Source of the DNA: Rikenellaceae bacterium
GTDB taxonomy: Bacteria > Bacteroidota > Bacteroidia > Bacteroidales > Rikenellaceae
DNA length: 49,544 nt
Direction of reading: 5' to 3'
Assembly: GCA_017425655.1 (NCBI GenBank)
Contig: JAFPAT010000016.1
Coordinates: 1-49,544 of the forward strand
Position numbers and translations under genes: made by a program. Positions 16,899-26,023 of the stretch are shown here, piece by piece; the stretch's first letter is position 1, and each line of letters starts with the position of its first letter. The notes below the pieces were generated by a model that had not been told where the DNA came from, did no database searches, and was given only the letters and a program-made list of their open reading frames with translations.

Positions 16899-17564
16899 TT
16901 ATTTCGAGTAGTCGCGCTCACCGAAAATTGTTGAACCGATGCGAACCATTGTCGAGCCGGCAGCAATGGCAACAGGGTAGTCATCAGACATTCCCATCGA
17001 GAGGGTATCGAAGTGCTCTCCAAAATGGAGAGCAAGCTCCTCCTTATAGGCATGAAGTTGTGCAAAATCAGCCGCCACGCGCTGTTCATCGTCGGTGTTG
17101 GTCGCAATGCCCATCACACCACGCACTCGCACATTTGGCAGACGCTCGAACAACCCTGACGCAACCGCCGCACGAAGATCCTCAATCGCCCAGCCTGACT
17201 TGCTCTCCTCTTCGGCAACGTGAATTTCGAGCAGGACATCGATCGTTCGGTTACACTTGGCTGCCTGCACCTGGATAGCTTCAGCAAGTCGCTCACTATC
17301 AACTGAATGAATCATCGCAACGAACGGAGCTATATATTTGATTTTATTGGTTTGCAGGTGGCCGATCATATGCCACTCGATGTCGTGTGGCAGAGCCTCG
17401 TACTTGGCACGAAGTTCTTGTGGGCGACTCTCGCCAAAGACGCGCTGACCCGCCTCGTAAGCCTCCACGATTGCCTCGATGGGGTGGGTTTTCGATACCG
17501 CCACGAGCGTTACCCCCTCGGGCAACGCCGCACGCACTCGCTCCAATTGACTTTTTACTGACAT
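16899..17564 (-). CDS. YggS/PROSC family PLP homeostasis protein
   Basis: A 221-residue single-domain alanine-racemase-fold protein that binds pyridoxal phosphate and buffers its supply. The PLP lysine is in TLVAVSKTHPIEAI (about residue 25). Further family motifs are WHMIGHLQTNK, LSMGMSDDYPVAIAAGST, and MVRIGSTIFGER at the C-terminus. Length and motif order are normal. It is a single leftward gene, convergent with the M23 peptidase gene and divergent from the C69 dipeptidase gene. Confidence 0.95.
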   Translation of the reverse strand: MSVKSQLERVRAALPEGVTLVAVSKTHPIEAIVEAYEAGQRVFGESRPQELRAKYEALPHDIEWHMIGHLQTNKIKYIAPFVAMIHSVDSERLAEAIQVQAAKCNRTIDVLLEIHVAEEESKSGWAIEDLRAAVASGLFERLPNVRVRGVMGIATNTDDEQRVAADFAQLHAYKEELALHFGEHFDTLSMGMSDDYPVAIAAGSTMVRIGSTIFGERDYSK

Positions 17565-17628
17565 CGCGAAAAAGTGTTAGTTTCGATGCGTAAAGTTAGT
17601 CAAAATTCGTTAAATCCCGAAAAATTTG

Positions 17629-17636
17629 TATATTTG
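17629..17636 (+). promoter_or_regulatory. -7 promoter element of the C69 dipeptidase gene
   Basis: TATATTTG matches the Bacteroidota -7 consensus and lies 27 bases before the ATG. A weak -33 (TTCG, 17606-17609) sits 19 bp upstream. Confidence 0.45.
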
Positions 17637-17663
17637 TAATTAAACTACAATATTCGAACAGTT

Positions 17664-19343
17664 ATGACACGACTTAAATCACTACTTACAGCAGTTGCAT
17701 TGCTCGCCTCGGGCGTGGCTTTGGCCTGCACAAACCTCATCGTTACGCGCGGTGCATCGGCTGACGGATCAATCCTTGTTAGCTATGCCGCCGATTCGCA
17801 CCAGCTCTATGGCGCACTTTACAAGTACAATGCACCCAAGAAGGGCTATCCCAAAGGCTCGTATATGCCCGTATATGATTGGGATAGTGGCAAATATATG
17901 GGTCAGATCAAACAGGCCGAGCGCACCTATTCGACCGTTGGTAATATGAATGAGCACTCGCTCGTAATCACCGAAACAACATTCGGCGGTCGCCCCGAAT
18001 TGGAAGATTCGACAGGTATTATGGACTACGGTTCGTTGATCTACATCACCTTGCAACGAGCTAAAACCGCACGTGAGGCAATTGATGTAATCGTTTCTCT
18101 TACAGAGGAATATGGATACGCATCGAGTGGTGAATCATTCACCATTGCCGATGCTAACGAAGTGTGGATTATGGAACTGATCGGCAAGGGCTGCAAGCTC
18201 AACGAGCGTGGCGACAATATCCACAAAGGTATCGTCTATGTGGCTCGTCGCGTGCCCGACGGTTATGTCAGCGCACACGCAAACCACTCGCGTATCTCGA
18301 CCTTCCCGAAGAACGATTCCGAGAATTGCGTCTATGCTGACGATGTGATCTCGTTCGCACGCGAGGCGGGTCTGTACGAGGATTCGGACGACAATTTCAG
18401 CTTCTGCGACACCTACGCACCTGCTGATTTCTCGGCATTGCGCGGTTGCGAGGCTCGCGTTTGGAGTTTCTTCCGTATGGTTGCTGACGGCATGGATCAG
18501 TACCTCGACTATGCAATGGGCCACAACCCCAAAAATCGTATGCCTCTGTGGGTTAAGCCTCGTGCAAAGGTATCGACAAAGGTGGTTTTTGACGCGATGC
18601 GCGACCACTATGAGGGTACTCCGATGGATATGACAACCGACGTTGGCGCAGGTGGCAATGGTCTGCCTTATCGCTGGCGACCGATGAGTTGGGAAGTTGA
18701 TGGCATTGAATACACCAATGAGCGTGCAATAGCTACACAGCAGACCGGTTTCTGGCTCGTTGCGCAGACTCGCAATTGGTTACCCAATCCGATTGGTGGC
18801 GTTCTGTGGTTCGGCGTTGATGACGCATCGACATCGGCTTTGACCCCGATCTATTGCTCAACCACCGAAGTTCCCGAATGTTTTGCAGAGGGCAATGGTT
18901 CGATGATGGAGTATTCACCCACATCGGCATTCTGGTTATTCAATCGCGTTTCGAACTTTGCATATCTGCGCTATAATATGATTGGAACAGAGGTACGCGG
19001 CAAGGTTGATGCTTGGGAGAATGCTCGTTTGGCAGAATTGGCAGATATCGACATCAAAGCAGCCGAACTATATAAGAAGAGCCCCAAGAAGGCACAAGAG
19101 TTCGTAACACGTTACTCTGTCGAGAAGGCACAGAAGTTGTTTGCCGAATGGTCGGCGTTGGATCAGTATCTGCTGGTGAAGTACATCGACGGCAACGTGA
19201 AGCGCCAAAATGATGATGGCTCATTCAAGGATAACGGTAATGGTCGCTCGATTCCCGAAATGCCTATGTTCCCCGGTTATGACGAGAAGTGGAAGCGTGC
19301 AGTTGCCAATGATGCCGGTGAAGTACTCAAAGTAATCAAATAA
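17664..19343 (+). CDS. Secreted C69 family dipeptidase
   Basis: A 559-residue N-terminal-nucleophile hydrolase of peptidase family C69. The signal peptide ends at ALA and is followed directly by Cys22 (CTNLIVTRGASADGS), the expected catalytic nucleophile exposed after cleavage, so signal removal would also activate the enzyme. Periplasmic or surface dipeptide hydrolysis fits an amino-acid-fermenting gut anaerobe, though substrates are unknown. Cys22 does not sit in a proper lipobox (ALAC), so a lipoprotein is less likely. It is followed by lpd at 16 bases with no terminator. Confidence 0.92.
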   Translation: MTRLKSLLTAVALLASGVALACTNLIVTRGASADGSILVSYAADSHQLYGALYKYNAPKKGYPKGSYMPVYDWDSGKYMGQIKQAERTYSTVGNMNEHSLVITETTFGGRPELEDSTGIMDYGSLIYITLQRAKTAREAIDVIVSLTEEYGYASSGESFTIADANEVWIMELIGKGCKLNERGDNIHKGIVYVARRVPDGYVSAHANHSRISTFPKNDSENCVYADDVISFAREAGLYEDSDDNFSFCDTYAPADFSALRGCEARVWSFFRMVADGMDQYLDYAMGHNPKNRMPLWVKPRAKVSTKVVFDAMRDHYEGTPMDMTTDVGAGGNGLPYRWRPMSWEVDGIEYTNERAIATQQTGFWLVAQTRNWLPNPIGGVLWFGVDDASTSALTPIYCSTTEVPECFAEGNGSMMEYSPTSAFWLFNRVSNFAYLRYNMIGTEVRGKVDAWENARLAELADIDIKAAELYKKSPKKAQEFVTRYSVEKAQKLFAEWSALDQYLLVKYIDGNVKRQNDDGSFKDNGNGRSIPEMPMFPGYDEKWKRAVANDAGEVLKVIK

Positions 19344-19359
19344 AACACACTATAAGACA

Positions 19360-20751
19360 ATGAAATACGACATTATAGTTATCGGCAGCGGTCCTGGTGG
19401 TTATGTGGCCGCCGTACGCGCTGCACAGGCCGGCAAACGCACCGCAATCGTCGAGCGCGAAGCCCTAGGTGGTGTATGCTTGAATTGGGGTTGTATCCCT
19501 ACAAAGGCCCTTTTGAAGAGCGCGGCGGTATATCACTACGTTAAGAATGCTGCTTCATACGGCATTGATATCGAGGGTGAAGCGAAGGCCGACATCTCGA
19601 AGATCGTAGCTCGCAGCCGTGGCGTTGCCGAGACAATGAGCAAGGGCATTGACTTCCTGATGAAGAAGAATAAAATCGACGTTCTGCGCGGCCACGGCTC
19701 AATCGAGAGCAAAGGCGTTGTAGCAGTTGAAAACGAGGAGGGTCGCACGCTTTATGAGGCCGATCACATCATCTTGGCTACGGGTGCGCGCCCGCGCCAA
19801 ATGCCATTTATTCCCGTTGATGGAGAGAAGATTATCACCTCGCGTGAGGCATTAGTTATCAAGGAATTACCTGAATCAATCGTAGTAATCGGATCGGGAG
19901 CGATTGGTAGTGAGTTTGCCTTTCTGTTTGCGCAGTTGGGCGTGAAGGTTACCATTGTCGAATATCTGCCAAATCTTATGCCTCTTGAAGACGAAGAGGT
20001 TTCGAAGACGATGGAGCGAGCCTTCCGCAAGATGCGCGCAACAGTCTATACAGGCACAACCGTAAAGGCTGCTCGCGTAAATGACGAGGGGCGTTGTGAG
20101 GTGGATATCGAAGGCAAGAAGGGAGCCGAAACAGTTGTAGCGGATATGGTTTTGGCAGCTGTCGGCATCAAAACAAACACCGAAAACATCGGCCTGGAGA
20201 AAGTTGGTATCGAATTGGAACGCGACAAAATCAAGGTCGATGAGCACTATCAGACAGCTGTCGAGGGCATCTATGCCATTGGCGATTTGATCCCTACGCC
20301 CGCACTGGCACACGTTGCGTCGGCCGAGGCAATCCATTGTGTTGATGCAATTTGCGGTCGCTCACCTCAACCGATTGATTACTCGACTATTCCGTCGTGT
20401 GTCTATACTTCGCCCGAGGTTGCTTCGGTTGGTTTGACCGAGAAGCAGGCCGTGGAAAAGGGTATCGAGTTGAAGGTCGGCCGATTCCAATTCACCGCAT
20501 CGGGCAAGGCTGCTGCGGCAGGCGAACGCGACGGCTTCGTGAAGCTGTTGTTTGACGCTGCGACCGACAAGTTGATTGGTGCTCACTTCGTGGGTATGAA
20601 CGTAACGGAGATGATTGCCGAGCCGACTGTAGCCAAAGCATTGGGCGCAACAGCCGAGGTTCTGGCACACACAATCCACCCACACCCGACAATGAACGAG
20701 GCGGTGATGGAGGCAGCAGAGGCGGCTCTGGGACACGCTATTCACGGATAA
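19360..20751 (+). CDS. lpd: Dihydrolipoyl dehydrogenase
   Basis: A 463-residue FAD flavoenzyme (E3) that reoxidises dihydrolipoamide with NAD+. It shows the N-terminal FAD site GSGPGGYVAAVRAA, the redox disulphide in GGVCLNWGCIPTK (CxxxxC), the NAD site VIGSGAIGSEFA, FAD-binding YAIGDL, and the catalytic His-Glu region HPHPTMNEAVMEA. No E1/E2 or glycine-cleavage genes are adjacent, so its complex (glycine cleavage, branched-chain or pyruvate) cannot be assigned. It is probably co-transcribed with the dipeptidase gene and ends at a strong terminator. Confidence 0.96.
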   Translation: MKYDIIVIGSGPGGYVAAVRAAQAGKRTAIVEREALGGVCLNWGCIPTKALLKSAAVYHYVKNAASYGIDIEGEAKADISKIVARSRGVAETMSKGIDFLMKKNKIDVLRGHGSIESKGVVAVENEEGRTLYEADHIILATGARPRQMPFIPVDGEKIITSREALVIKELPESIVVIGSGAIGSEFAFLFAQLGVKVTIVEYLPNLMPLEDEEVSKTMERAFRKMRATVYTGTTVKAARVNDEGRCEVDIEGKKGAETVVADMVLAAVGIKTNTENIGLEKVGIELERDKIKVDEHYQTAVEGIYAIGDLIPTPALAHVASAEAIHCVDAICGRSPQPIDYSTIPSCVYTSPEVASVGLTEKQAVEKGIELKVGRFQFTASGKAAAAGERDGFVKLLFDAATDKLIGAHFVGMNVTEMIAEPTVAKALGATAEVLAHTIHPHPTMNEAVMEAAEAALGHAIHG

Positions 20752-20772
20752 CATAGTCCTATAAATTTTCGT

Positions 20773-20810
20773 AAAAAACGCTCGATTTCCCACGAAATCG
20801 AGCGTTTTTT
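20773..20810 (+). terminator. Strong intrinsic terminator after lpd
   Basis: A 16-bp perfect stem (20773-20788 / 20795-20810) formed by an A-run, CGCTCGATTT, a 6-base loop, its complement, and a T-run. The GC-rich core followed by six T makes it a typical rho-independent terminator. Confidence 0.9.
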
Positions 20811-20811
20811 A

Positions 20812-20842
20812 TTTGGAATTACAATAGCTTTTTTTATTTTTG
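20812..20842 (+). promoter_or_regulatory. Promoter of the TonB-domain gene
   Basis: TTTG (20812-20815), a 19-bp spacer, then TATTTTTG (20835-20842), a full match to the Bacteroidota consensus, 30 bases before the ATG and immediately after the lpd terminator. Confidence 0.7.
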
Positions 20843-20871
20843 CAAAGATCAACCTTAATTACAAAAAAACT

Positions 20872-21342
20872 ATGAAAACGACAACCAAACTTTTACTCGC
20901 CATTTTGATTGCGACCATGGCGGTTGGACAAGCGACGGCTGCCGAGAAAAAGAGTGATTCACGCAAAGAAAAACGAGAGCAGGTATTCCTACTCGACACC
21001 GTTGGCCGAGAAACGATGACATTAGATGACGGCAAGGTCATCTACGCTGCTTACTTCAAGGATAAGAAGGCGCACCCGATGGTGGACTATCGCATGTGGG
21101 TACAACAGAGAGTGAAATATCCGAAAGGCAGTGCTGCCAAAGGAAAAGTACGAATCGAATTTGTGGTTGAGAAGGACGGAAGTGTATCTATACTCGATGT
21201 TCCATTCTCGGCAGATCCCGCACTGACTGAGGCTGTTAAAGACGTCTTGAATCGATCGCCCAAGTGGCATCCCGCAGTCAGCCTCGACGGCAAGGAGTTC
21301 TACAAAATAAGATACACACTGAACCTTATGTTCCAATACTAA
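20872..21342 (+). CDS. Small secreted protein with TonB C-terminal domain
   Basis: A 156-residue protein with a signal peptide (about 1-23, ending TAA). The C-terminal half is a TonB-C fold (about 70-155: VKYPKGSAAKGKVRIEFVVEKDGSVSI, then AVKDVLNRSPKWHPAV). Unlike true TonB it lacks an N-terminal membrane anchor (the helix looks cleavable) and a Pro-rich linker. It is therefore probably a periplasmic TonB-domain protein rather than an energy transducer by itself. Such stand-alone proteins are frequent in Bacteroidota. It has its own promoter and terminator. Confidence 0.85.
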   Translation: MKTTTKLLLAILIATMAVGQATAAEKKSDSRKEKREQVFLLDTVGRETMTLDDGKVIYAAYFKDKKAHPMVDYRMWVQQRVKYPKGSAAKGKVRIEFVVEKDGSVSILDVPFSADPALTEAVKDVLNRSPKWHPAVSLDGKEFYKIRYTLNLMFQY

Positions 21343-21368
21343 CGAAAAGTCGTTCTATAAAAAAACAA

Positions 21369-21398
21369 TCCGCCCGACCTCATCAGAAGTCGGGCGGA
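21369..21398. terminator. Bidirectional terminator
   Basis: 10-bp perfect stem TCCGCCCGAC (21369-21378) / GTCGGGCGGA (21389-21398) with an A-run on the left, between the convergent TonB-domain gene and the small membrane protein gene. Confidence 0.8.
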
Positions 21399-21421
21399 GT
21401 TGTGTTTAAGGTACAAGCGGA

Positions 21422-21637
21422 TTATTTCTTAAACCACTGTGCAGCTCTATCCTTTGCGTAGAAGTAGTAGAACGCAGCACCAATCATATAGGGTACCAAG
21501 ATTACTACCAAAGCCATAACAAGCTTACCTACGATATCCAGATCAGTACGCTTGAAGATCTGAACCGAAAGAATGATCTGGATTACCAGACACACCAAAC
21601 CAATAATCATTGTCAATATAAATTTAGGGTTAAACAA
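21422..21637 (-). CDS. Small two-helix membrane protein
   Basis: An unrecognised 71-residue protein with two hydrophobic helices (about 7-27 and 38-60) joined by a short polar loop (FKRTDLDIVGK) and ending in a charged tail (AKDRAAQWFKK). The topology recalls the two-helix PLDc_N-type membrane domain, but this is a weak resemblance. The frame opens with TTG at 21637, only 6 bases after truA, so it is probably coupled to it. An ATG at 21610 would give 62 residues. It has a terminator downstream and codon use like its neighbours. Confidence 0.65.
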   Translation of the reverse strand: MFNPKFILTMIIGLVCLVIQIILSVQIFKRTDLDIVGKLVMALVVILVPYMIGAAFYYFYAKDRAAQWFKK

Positions 21638-21643
21638 TAGTTT

Positions 21644-22405
21644 CTATTTAGTTTTTCGCTCGAATACCTCTGGTGCATATTGCACATCATTCAAAAACAA
21701 CCCCTGCGCAGGTGCCGAGCCAGACGAGCGCGACAAATCTCGCGCAGCTACAATCTCGGCAAAGCCTTCGGGAGTCAGTTTTCCCACGCCTACATCGACC
21801 AACGTTCCGACAATCGCACGCACCATATTTCGCAAAAAGCGATCAGCCGCAATCGTAAATTCCAACGTGCCATCTTCGCACTGTTGCCAACGAGCCTCGT
21901 AGATGTGGCAGATGTTGGTCGTATTGTTCGAGTTGAGCTTGGCAAACGAGGTAAAATCCTCAAAATCAAATAATCGCGCAGCCGCCGCGTTCATCGCCTC
22001 AACATTCAGCGCAGCGTAATACTGCCACGCGTAAGCTCGCGTAAATGGATTCTTGCGATTCTCGATGCGATAACGATACTCGCGACGAACAGCATCGAAA
22101 CGTGCATGCGCATCATGAGCCACCTGCGAAATACTCATCACCGCAATATCGCGGGGCAGAATTGCGTTTAGGTGGTAGGCGAAGCTCGACGTGTCGGCAA
22201 TCGGTTGCTCTGCGTCGAAATGAGCCACATAGTACGATGCATGAACACCCGTATCGGTGCGACCTGCGCCAACAATTTCGGTCGGACAGCGCAGAAGGGT
22301 AGAGAGTCCCTGTTCGATGCTTTGCTGCACCGAGGGGGCCGATTTCTGACGCTGCCAACCGCAATATGCGGTGCCATCGTAACGTAGCTCAATGAAATAT
22401 CGCAT
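21644..22405 (-). CDS. truA: tRNA pseudouridine(38-40) synthase
   Basis: Isomerises uridines 38-40 in the anticodon stem-loop of many tRNAs. The 253-residue protein begins RYFIELRYDGTAYCGWQ and has the catalytic Asp in GAGRTDTGVHA and the C-terminal RFLRNMVRAIVGTLVDVG block. The start at 22405 was preferred over the longer frame at 22441 because family members begin at this MRYF and because the longer start would overlap the promoter. Confidence 0.96.
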   Translation of the reverse strand: MRYFIELRYDGTAYCGWQRQKSAPSVQQSIEQGLSTLLRCPTEIVGAGRTDTGVHASYYVAHFDAEQPIADTSSFAYHLNAILPRDIAVMSISQVAHDAHARFDAVRREYRYRIENRKNPFTRAYAWQYYAALNVEAMNAAAARLFDFEDFTSFAKLNSNNTTNICHIYEARWQQCEDGTLEFTIAADRFLRNMVRAIVGTLVDVGVGKLTPEGFAEIVAARDLSRSSGSAPAQGLFLNDVQYAPEVFERKTK

Positions 22406-22438
22406 CGATGATTTCGTTTCTTTTACGTTTATTGCCAA

Positions 22439-22470
22439 CAAATGTAATATAAAAATCTAAAACTGTCAAA
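22439..22470 (-). promoter_or_regulatory. Promoter of truA
   Basis: On the minus strand: TTTG (22467-22470), a 20-bp spacer, TACATTTG (22439-22446). This is a full consensus match about 35 bases upstream of the truA ATG, divergent from the lepB promoter. Confidence 0.7.
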
Positions 22471-22475
22471 AAATA

Positions 22476-22507
22476 TTTCATTTTAAGCAGATAAAATCGT
22501 ATCTTTG
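22476..22507 (+). promoter_or_regulatory. Promoter of lepB operon
   Basis: TATCTTTG (22500-22507) with TTTC (22476-22479) 20 bp upstream. It lies about 80 bases before the lepB ATG, leaving an untranslated leader in which no riboswitch was recognised. Confidence 0.6.
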
Positions 22508-22588
22508 TCCGTTAGGAGCAAGCCGCAGAACAACTATGCAAATAGCCCTGAAAACTAATATGTTAACATTATTTTCGACCTCAATAAA

Positions 22589-23947
22589 ATGGATAAATTA
22601 AAACAGATATTCTCGAATCGTTGGGTTAAATTCTCGATCGCAACCATCGTTTACACGCTTTGGTTTGTCGTTTGGACCGGAAATCTTTGGTGGTTGCTCG
22701 GTCTGATCCTTATTTTCGATGTCTATATCACGAAGTTTTTATACCGTTTTATCGGTCAATACAACGATAAACTCAAAGAGAAGAGCAAACTCTATCGCTC
22801 GATTGAGGAGTGGGTGAGTGCAATTATCTTCGCAACGGTCGTTGCGTCGATTATTCATATCTTCATCTTCCAGATGTATGTCATTCCTTCATCATCGATG
22901 GAGGGCACTCTGCTCGTAGGCGACTATCTCTATGTAAGCAAGGTAACTTACGGTCCACAGATGCCCAATACTCCAATTGCATTCCCGTTCGTACATCATA
23001 CCATGCCATTCTCAAAGACAGGCGCAAAGTCTTATTCGGAGATTATTCAGCGACCCTACCACCGACTGAAAGGTTTGCGACAGATCGAGCGCGACGACAT
23101 CGTGGTATTCAACTTTCCCGCGGGAGATACCGTACTTTTAGAGCGCCAGGAAAAGACCTATTACGACGTACTGCGCTACTATCAGCAGCAGTATGGTCAC
23201 ACCGAGGGTCGTCGTCGTTTGGAGCAGGATTTTACAATCGTCGCTCGCCCTGTCGATAAACGCGAGAACTATATCAAGCGTTGCGTTGCAATTGCAGGCG
23301 ACACGCTATCGATTGTTAATGGCGAAGTGATCGTCAATGGAGTTAAACAACGTGAAATCCCCGAAAAACAGCACCTCAACTTCGTAACGACCAATGCCCC
23401 GATCAGCCTCACGGCATTCAAGAATATGGGCATAAGCGAGGTTTCGGGAGCAGGACTCAACTACTCGATGCACCTGACCGAGGCCGAAGAGAAGGCTGTC
23501 GGCGAAATGCGTAAAGTGGTAGCTCGAGAGCGTTATTATGACGATTTAGTCAATCTCGACTACTTCCCCAATGACACTTCATACACTTGGAATATCGACA
23601 ATATGGGTCCACTGTGGATTCCCGCCAAAGGCGCAACGATCGCCCTCAACAAGCAGACGTGGCCGCTATATCGTCGTGCAATCGCAGTTTATGAGGGCAA
23701 CACCGTCGAGGAGCGCAATGGCGAGTATCTGATCAATGGCGAAGTAACAACGGAATATACGTTCAATATGAATTACTACTTTATGATGGGCGACAACCGA
23801 CACAACTCGGCCGATTCGCGTTTCTGGGGTTTTGTTCCTGAAGATCATATCGTAGGCAAAGCCTCGTTCGTTTGGCTCTCGCTCGACCCCGAGAAGAGTT
23901 TCCCATCGAATATTCGTTGGGGCAGAATGTTCCGCAAAACCAAATAA
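22589..23947 (+). CDS. lepB: Signal peptidase I, long Bacteroidota form
   Basis: Cleaves signal peptides on the outer face of the cytoplasmic membrane. The 452-residue protein has three N-terminal hydrophobic helices (about 14-30, 33-50, 75-95), then the catalytic Ser103 in PSSSME and the general-base Lys230 in [13 protein letters not shown]. The C-terminal box [25 protein letters not shown] is intact. A roughly 120-residue insertion between the Ser and Lys boxes and another after INGEVIVNG make it much longer than the Gram-positive enzyme, as is common in Bacteroidota. It is first gene of a long rightward run. Confidence 0.95.
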   Translation: MDKLKQIFSNRWVKFSIATIVYTLWFVVWTGNLWWLLGLILIFDVYITKFLYRFIGQYNDKLKEKSKLYRSIEEWVSAIIFATVVASIIHIFIFQMYVIPSSSMEGTLLVGDYLYVSKVTYGPQMPNTPIAFPFVHHTMPFSKTGAKSYSEIIQRPYHRLKGLRQIERDDIVVFNFPAGDTVLLERQEKTYYDVLRYYQQQYGHTEGRRRLEQDFTIVARPVDKRENYIKRCVAIAGDTLSIVNGEVIVNGVKQREIPEKQHLNFVTTNAPISLTAFKNMGISEVSGAGLNYSMHLTEAEEKAVGEMRKVVARERYYDDLVNLDYFPNDTSYTWNIDNMGPLWIPAKGATIALNKQTWPLYRRAIAVYEGNTVEERNGEYLINGEVTTEYTFNMNYYFMMGDNRHNSADSRFWGFVPEDHIVGKASFVWLSLDPEKSFPSNIRWGRMFRKTK

Positions 23948-23989
23948 ACGTACAATAGAAACAAAAAACAAACGCCGTCTAACGCGACT

Positions 23990-24601
23990 ATGGAGAACGA
24001 CGTATATCGCACAATCGAGACCAACGCCGAGGCGCTGTTCAAAGAGAAGAGCAGCAAGTTCCTCTGCTTTGCTTACCCCGTAACTACGGAGGAGCAGATA
24101 CGCGAGCATCTCGAAGTGTTGTACAAAAAATATTACGACGCTACACACCATTGCTACGCGTGGCGATTAGGTCCGCGTGGTGAATCGTTCCGCGCAAATG
24201 ACGACGGCGAGCCCTCATCGACTGCCGGCAAACCGATTCTCGGACAGCTGCTCTCGCACGAGATTACCGACTGTCTGATTGTCGTTGTACGATATTTCGG
24301 TGGCACGAAATTGGGGGTTTCAGGGCTGATTGAAGCCTACAAAACTTCGGCTGCCGAGGTTATCGCGGCGGCAAATGTAGTTGAGCGCACGGTCGATGAT
24401 CGTATCGAAGTGCGGTTCTCGTATATGGCGATGAACGAGGTTATGCGTGTCATCAAAGATATGCAACCAAAGATTGTCGAGCAATGTTTTGACAATCTCT
24501 GTACGATGACGCTGACCATACGCCAAAGCCAAAGCGAGCAATTGCTCTCGCGCCTTTCAAAGGTCGAAGGTGCGCAAGCAGAAATTACGACAAACAACTA
24601 A
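23990..24601 (+). CDS. YigZ/IMPACT family protein
   Basis: A 203-residue member of UPF0029/IMPACT. The N-terminal domain contains KSSKFLCFAYPVTTEE, then ATHHCYAWRLG and the signature DDGEPSSTAGKPIL and VVRYFGGTKLGVSGLIEAY. A C-terminal ferredoxin-like DUF1949 domain follows. The molecular role in bacteria is unclear; eukaryotic IMPACT regulates GCN2, and prolidase or translation-related roles have been suggested. It is co-directional between lepB (43-base gap) and pyrB (15-base gap). Confidence 0.92.
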   Translation: MENDVYRTIETNAEALFKEKSSKFLCFAYPVTTEEQIREHLEVLYKKYYDATHHCYAWRLGPRGESFRANDDGEPSSTAGKPILGQLLSHEITDCLIVVVRYFGGTKLGVSGLIEAYKTSAAEVIAAANVVERTVDDRIEVRFSYMAMNEVMRVIKDMQPKIVEQCFDNLCTMTLTIRQSQSEQLLSRLSKVEGAQAEITTNN

Positions 24602-24615
24602 AACAAACATAAACT

Positions 24616-25527
24616 ATGGCGAAGAAGAGTCTTATTTCAATCACCGATCTCACCAAAGATGAGATCATTCGCATTACCGAACTGGCCGCCTACTTCGAGG
24701 AGCATCCCTACGAGCCTCTGCTCAATGGCCGAGTTATTGCCTCGCTGTTTTTCGAGCCTTCGACCCGAACCCGACTCAGTTTCGAGAGCGCAATCAATCG
24801 TCTTGGCGCACGTGTAATCGGTTTCTCCGATACAACAAACACTAGTGTCTCAAAGGGCGAAACATTCCACGACACCATTCAGGTAATCAGCAATTATTGC
24901 GATATGATCGTGATGCGCCACTCATTGGAGGGTGCTCCGCGCTATGCCAGCGAGTTCTCGAAGGTGCCTATCGTCAATGCTGGCGACGGTGCAAATCAGC
25001 ACCCCTCACAGACGCTGCTCGACCTCTATTCGATCAAAAAGACACAAGGCACACTCGACGGCATCAATATTATGATGATCGGGGATTTGAAGTATGGTCG
25101 CACCGTGCACTCGCTGCTGCAGGCTCTTTCGCACTTCAACACTAAATTTACATTCGTTGCCCCTCCCGAGTTGCGCATGCCCGAAGAGTATAAGCAGTTC
25201 TTGCGCGACAAGGGTCTGGAATATACCGAAACGACCGAGATTGGCGATGCTATCAACGAGGCCGACATCGTCTATATGACCCGCGTACAGCGTGAGCGTT
25301 TCACCGACCCGATGGAGTATGAACGTGTGAAAAACGTCTATGTTTTGAAGAACTCGATGCTTGAGGCCACAAAAGATAATATGCGTATTCTGCACCCACT
25401 GCCACGCGTGGGCGAGATTGCTTACGACGTCGATCAGAACCCCAAGGCATACTACTTCAATCAGACCGAGAACGGCGTTTATACCCGTATGGCAATTATC
25501 AGTTATTTGTTAGGCGTTAAAAAGTAA
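24616..25527 (+). CDS. pyrB: Aspartate carbamoyltransferase catalytic subunit
   Basis: Condenses carbamoyl phosphate with aspartate in pyrimidine synthesis. The 303-residue protein has the carbamoyl-phosphate motif [15 protein letters not shown] (about residues 50-64), the MRHSLEGA segment, [16 protein letters not shown], and the C-terminal HPLPRVGEI. It is paired directly with pyrI (8-base gap), indicating an E. coli-type class B holoenzyme of catalytic trimers and regulatory dimers. No leader-peptide attenuator is visible; the gap to the previous gene is only 15 bases. Confidence 0.97.
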   Translation: MAKKSLISITDLTKDEIIRITELAAYFEEHPYEPLLNGRVIASLFFEPSTRTRLSFESAINRLGARVIGFSDTTNTSVSKGETFHDTIQVISNYCDMIVMRHSLEGAPRYASEFSKVPIVNAGDGANQHPSQTLLDLYSIKKTQGTLDGINIMMIGDLKYGRTVHSLLQALSHFNTKFTFVAPPELRMPEEYKQFLRDKGLEYTETTEIGDAINEADIVYMTRVQRERFTDPMEYERVKNVYVLKNSMLEATKDNMRILHPLPRVGEIAYDVDQNPKAYYFNQTENGVYTRMAIISYLLGVKK

Positions 25528-25535
25528 AGAGAATT

Positions 25536-26003
25536 ATGACACACGACAATAAAGTACAAGAGGTTCGCGCCATCGAGAATGGTACGGTAATCGACCACAT
25601 TCCGTCGGATCAACTCTTCAAGATTATCCGCATTATGCAGCTCGACCGCGCTCCGCAGCGCATTACGTTCGGTATGAATCTCGAAAGTAAGCGTATGGGT
25701 AGCAAGGCAATTATCAAGATCGCCGATCGCTACTGCCAGGATAAGGAGATCAACCGCATTGCGCTGTTTGCTCCGATGGCTATGGTCAATACGATCAAGG
25801 ATTTCGAGGTGATCGAGAAGCGTAAGGTAACTGTACCCGAGCGCATTGAGGGTTTCGTGCGTTGCGCCAATCCCAAGTGTATCACCAACAACGAGCCCGT
25901 TCGCACGGCATTTGATGTACTGAATAACGACGGTAAGATCTCGTTGCGTTGCCGCTACTGCGAGAAGGTAACCCCTCAATCACAGATGGAGTTGATAAAG
26001 TAG
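25536..26003 (+). CDS. pyrI: Aspartate carbamoyltransferase regulatory subunit
   Basis: A 155-residue allosteric subunit that binds CTP/ATP in its N-terminal domain and, through a C-terminal zinc site, holds PyrB trimers together. The four zinc cysteines are visible in RCANPKC and RCRYC. N-terminal nucleotide-binding features (GTVIDHIP, ITFGMNLESKRMGSKAIIKI) are intact. It follows pyrB by 8 bases. Confidence 0.97.
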   Translation: MTHDNKVQEVRAIENGTVIDHIPSDQLFKIIRIMQLDRAPQRITFGMNLESKRMGSKAIIKIADRYCQDKEINRIALFAPMAMVNTIKDFEVIEKRKVTVPERIEGFVRCANPKCITNNEPVRTAFDVLNNDGKISLRCRYCEKVTPQSQMELIK

Positions 26004-26023
26004 GGTAGATTTGGATTGAGATT

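Noticed and set aside
17664..19343. C69 dipeptidase as a lipoprotein
   Set aside because: Cys22 follows ALA rather than a proper lipobox, and in this family the post-signal Cys is the catalytic nucleophile.
22508..22588. Riboswitch in the lepB leader
   Set aside because: The leader is only about 80 bases, with no recognisable aptamer core or expression-platform hairpin.
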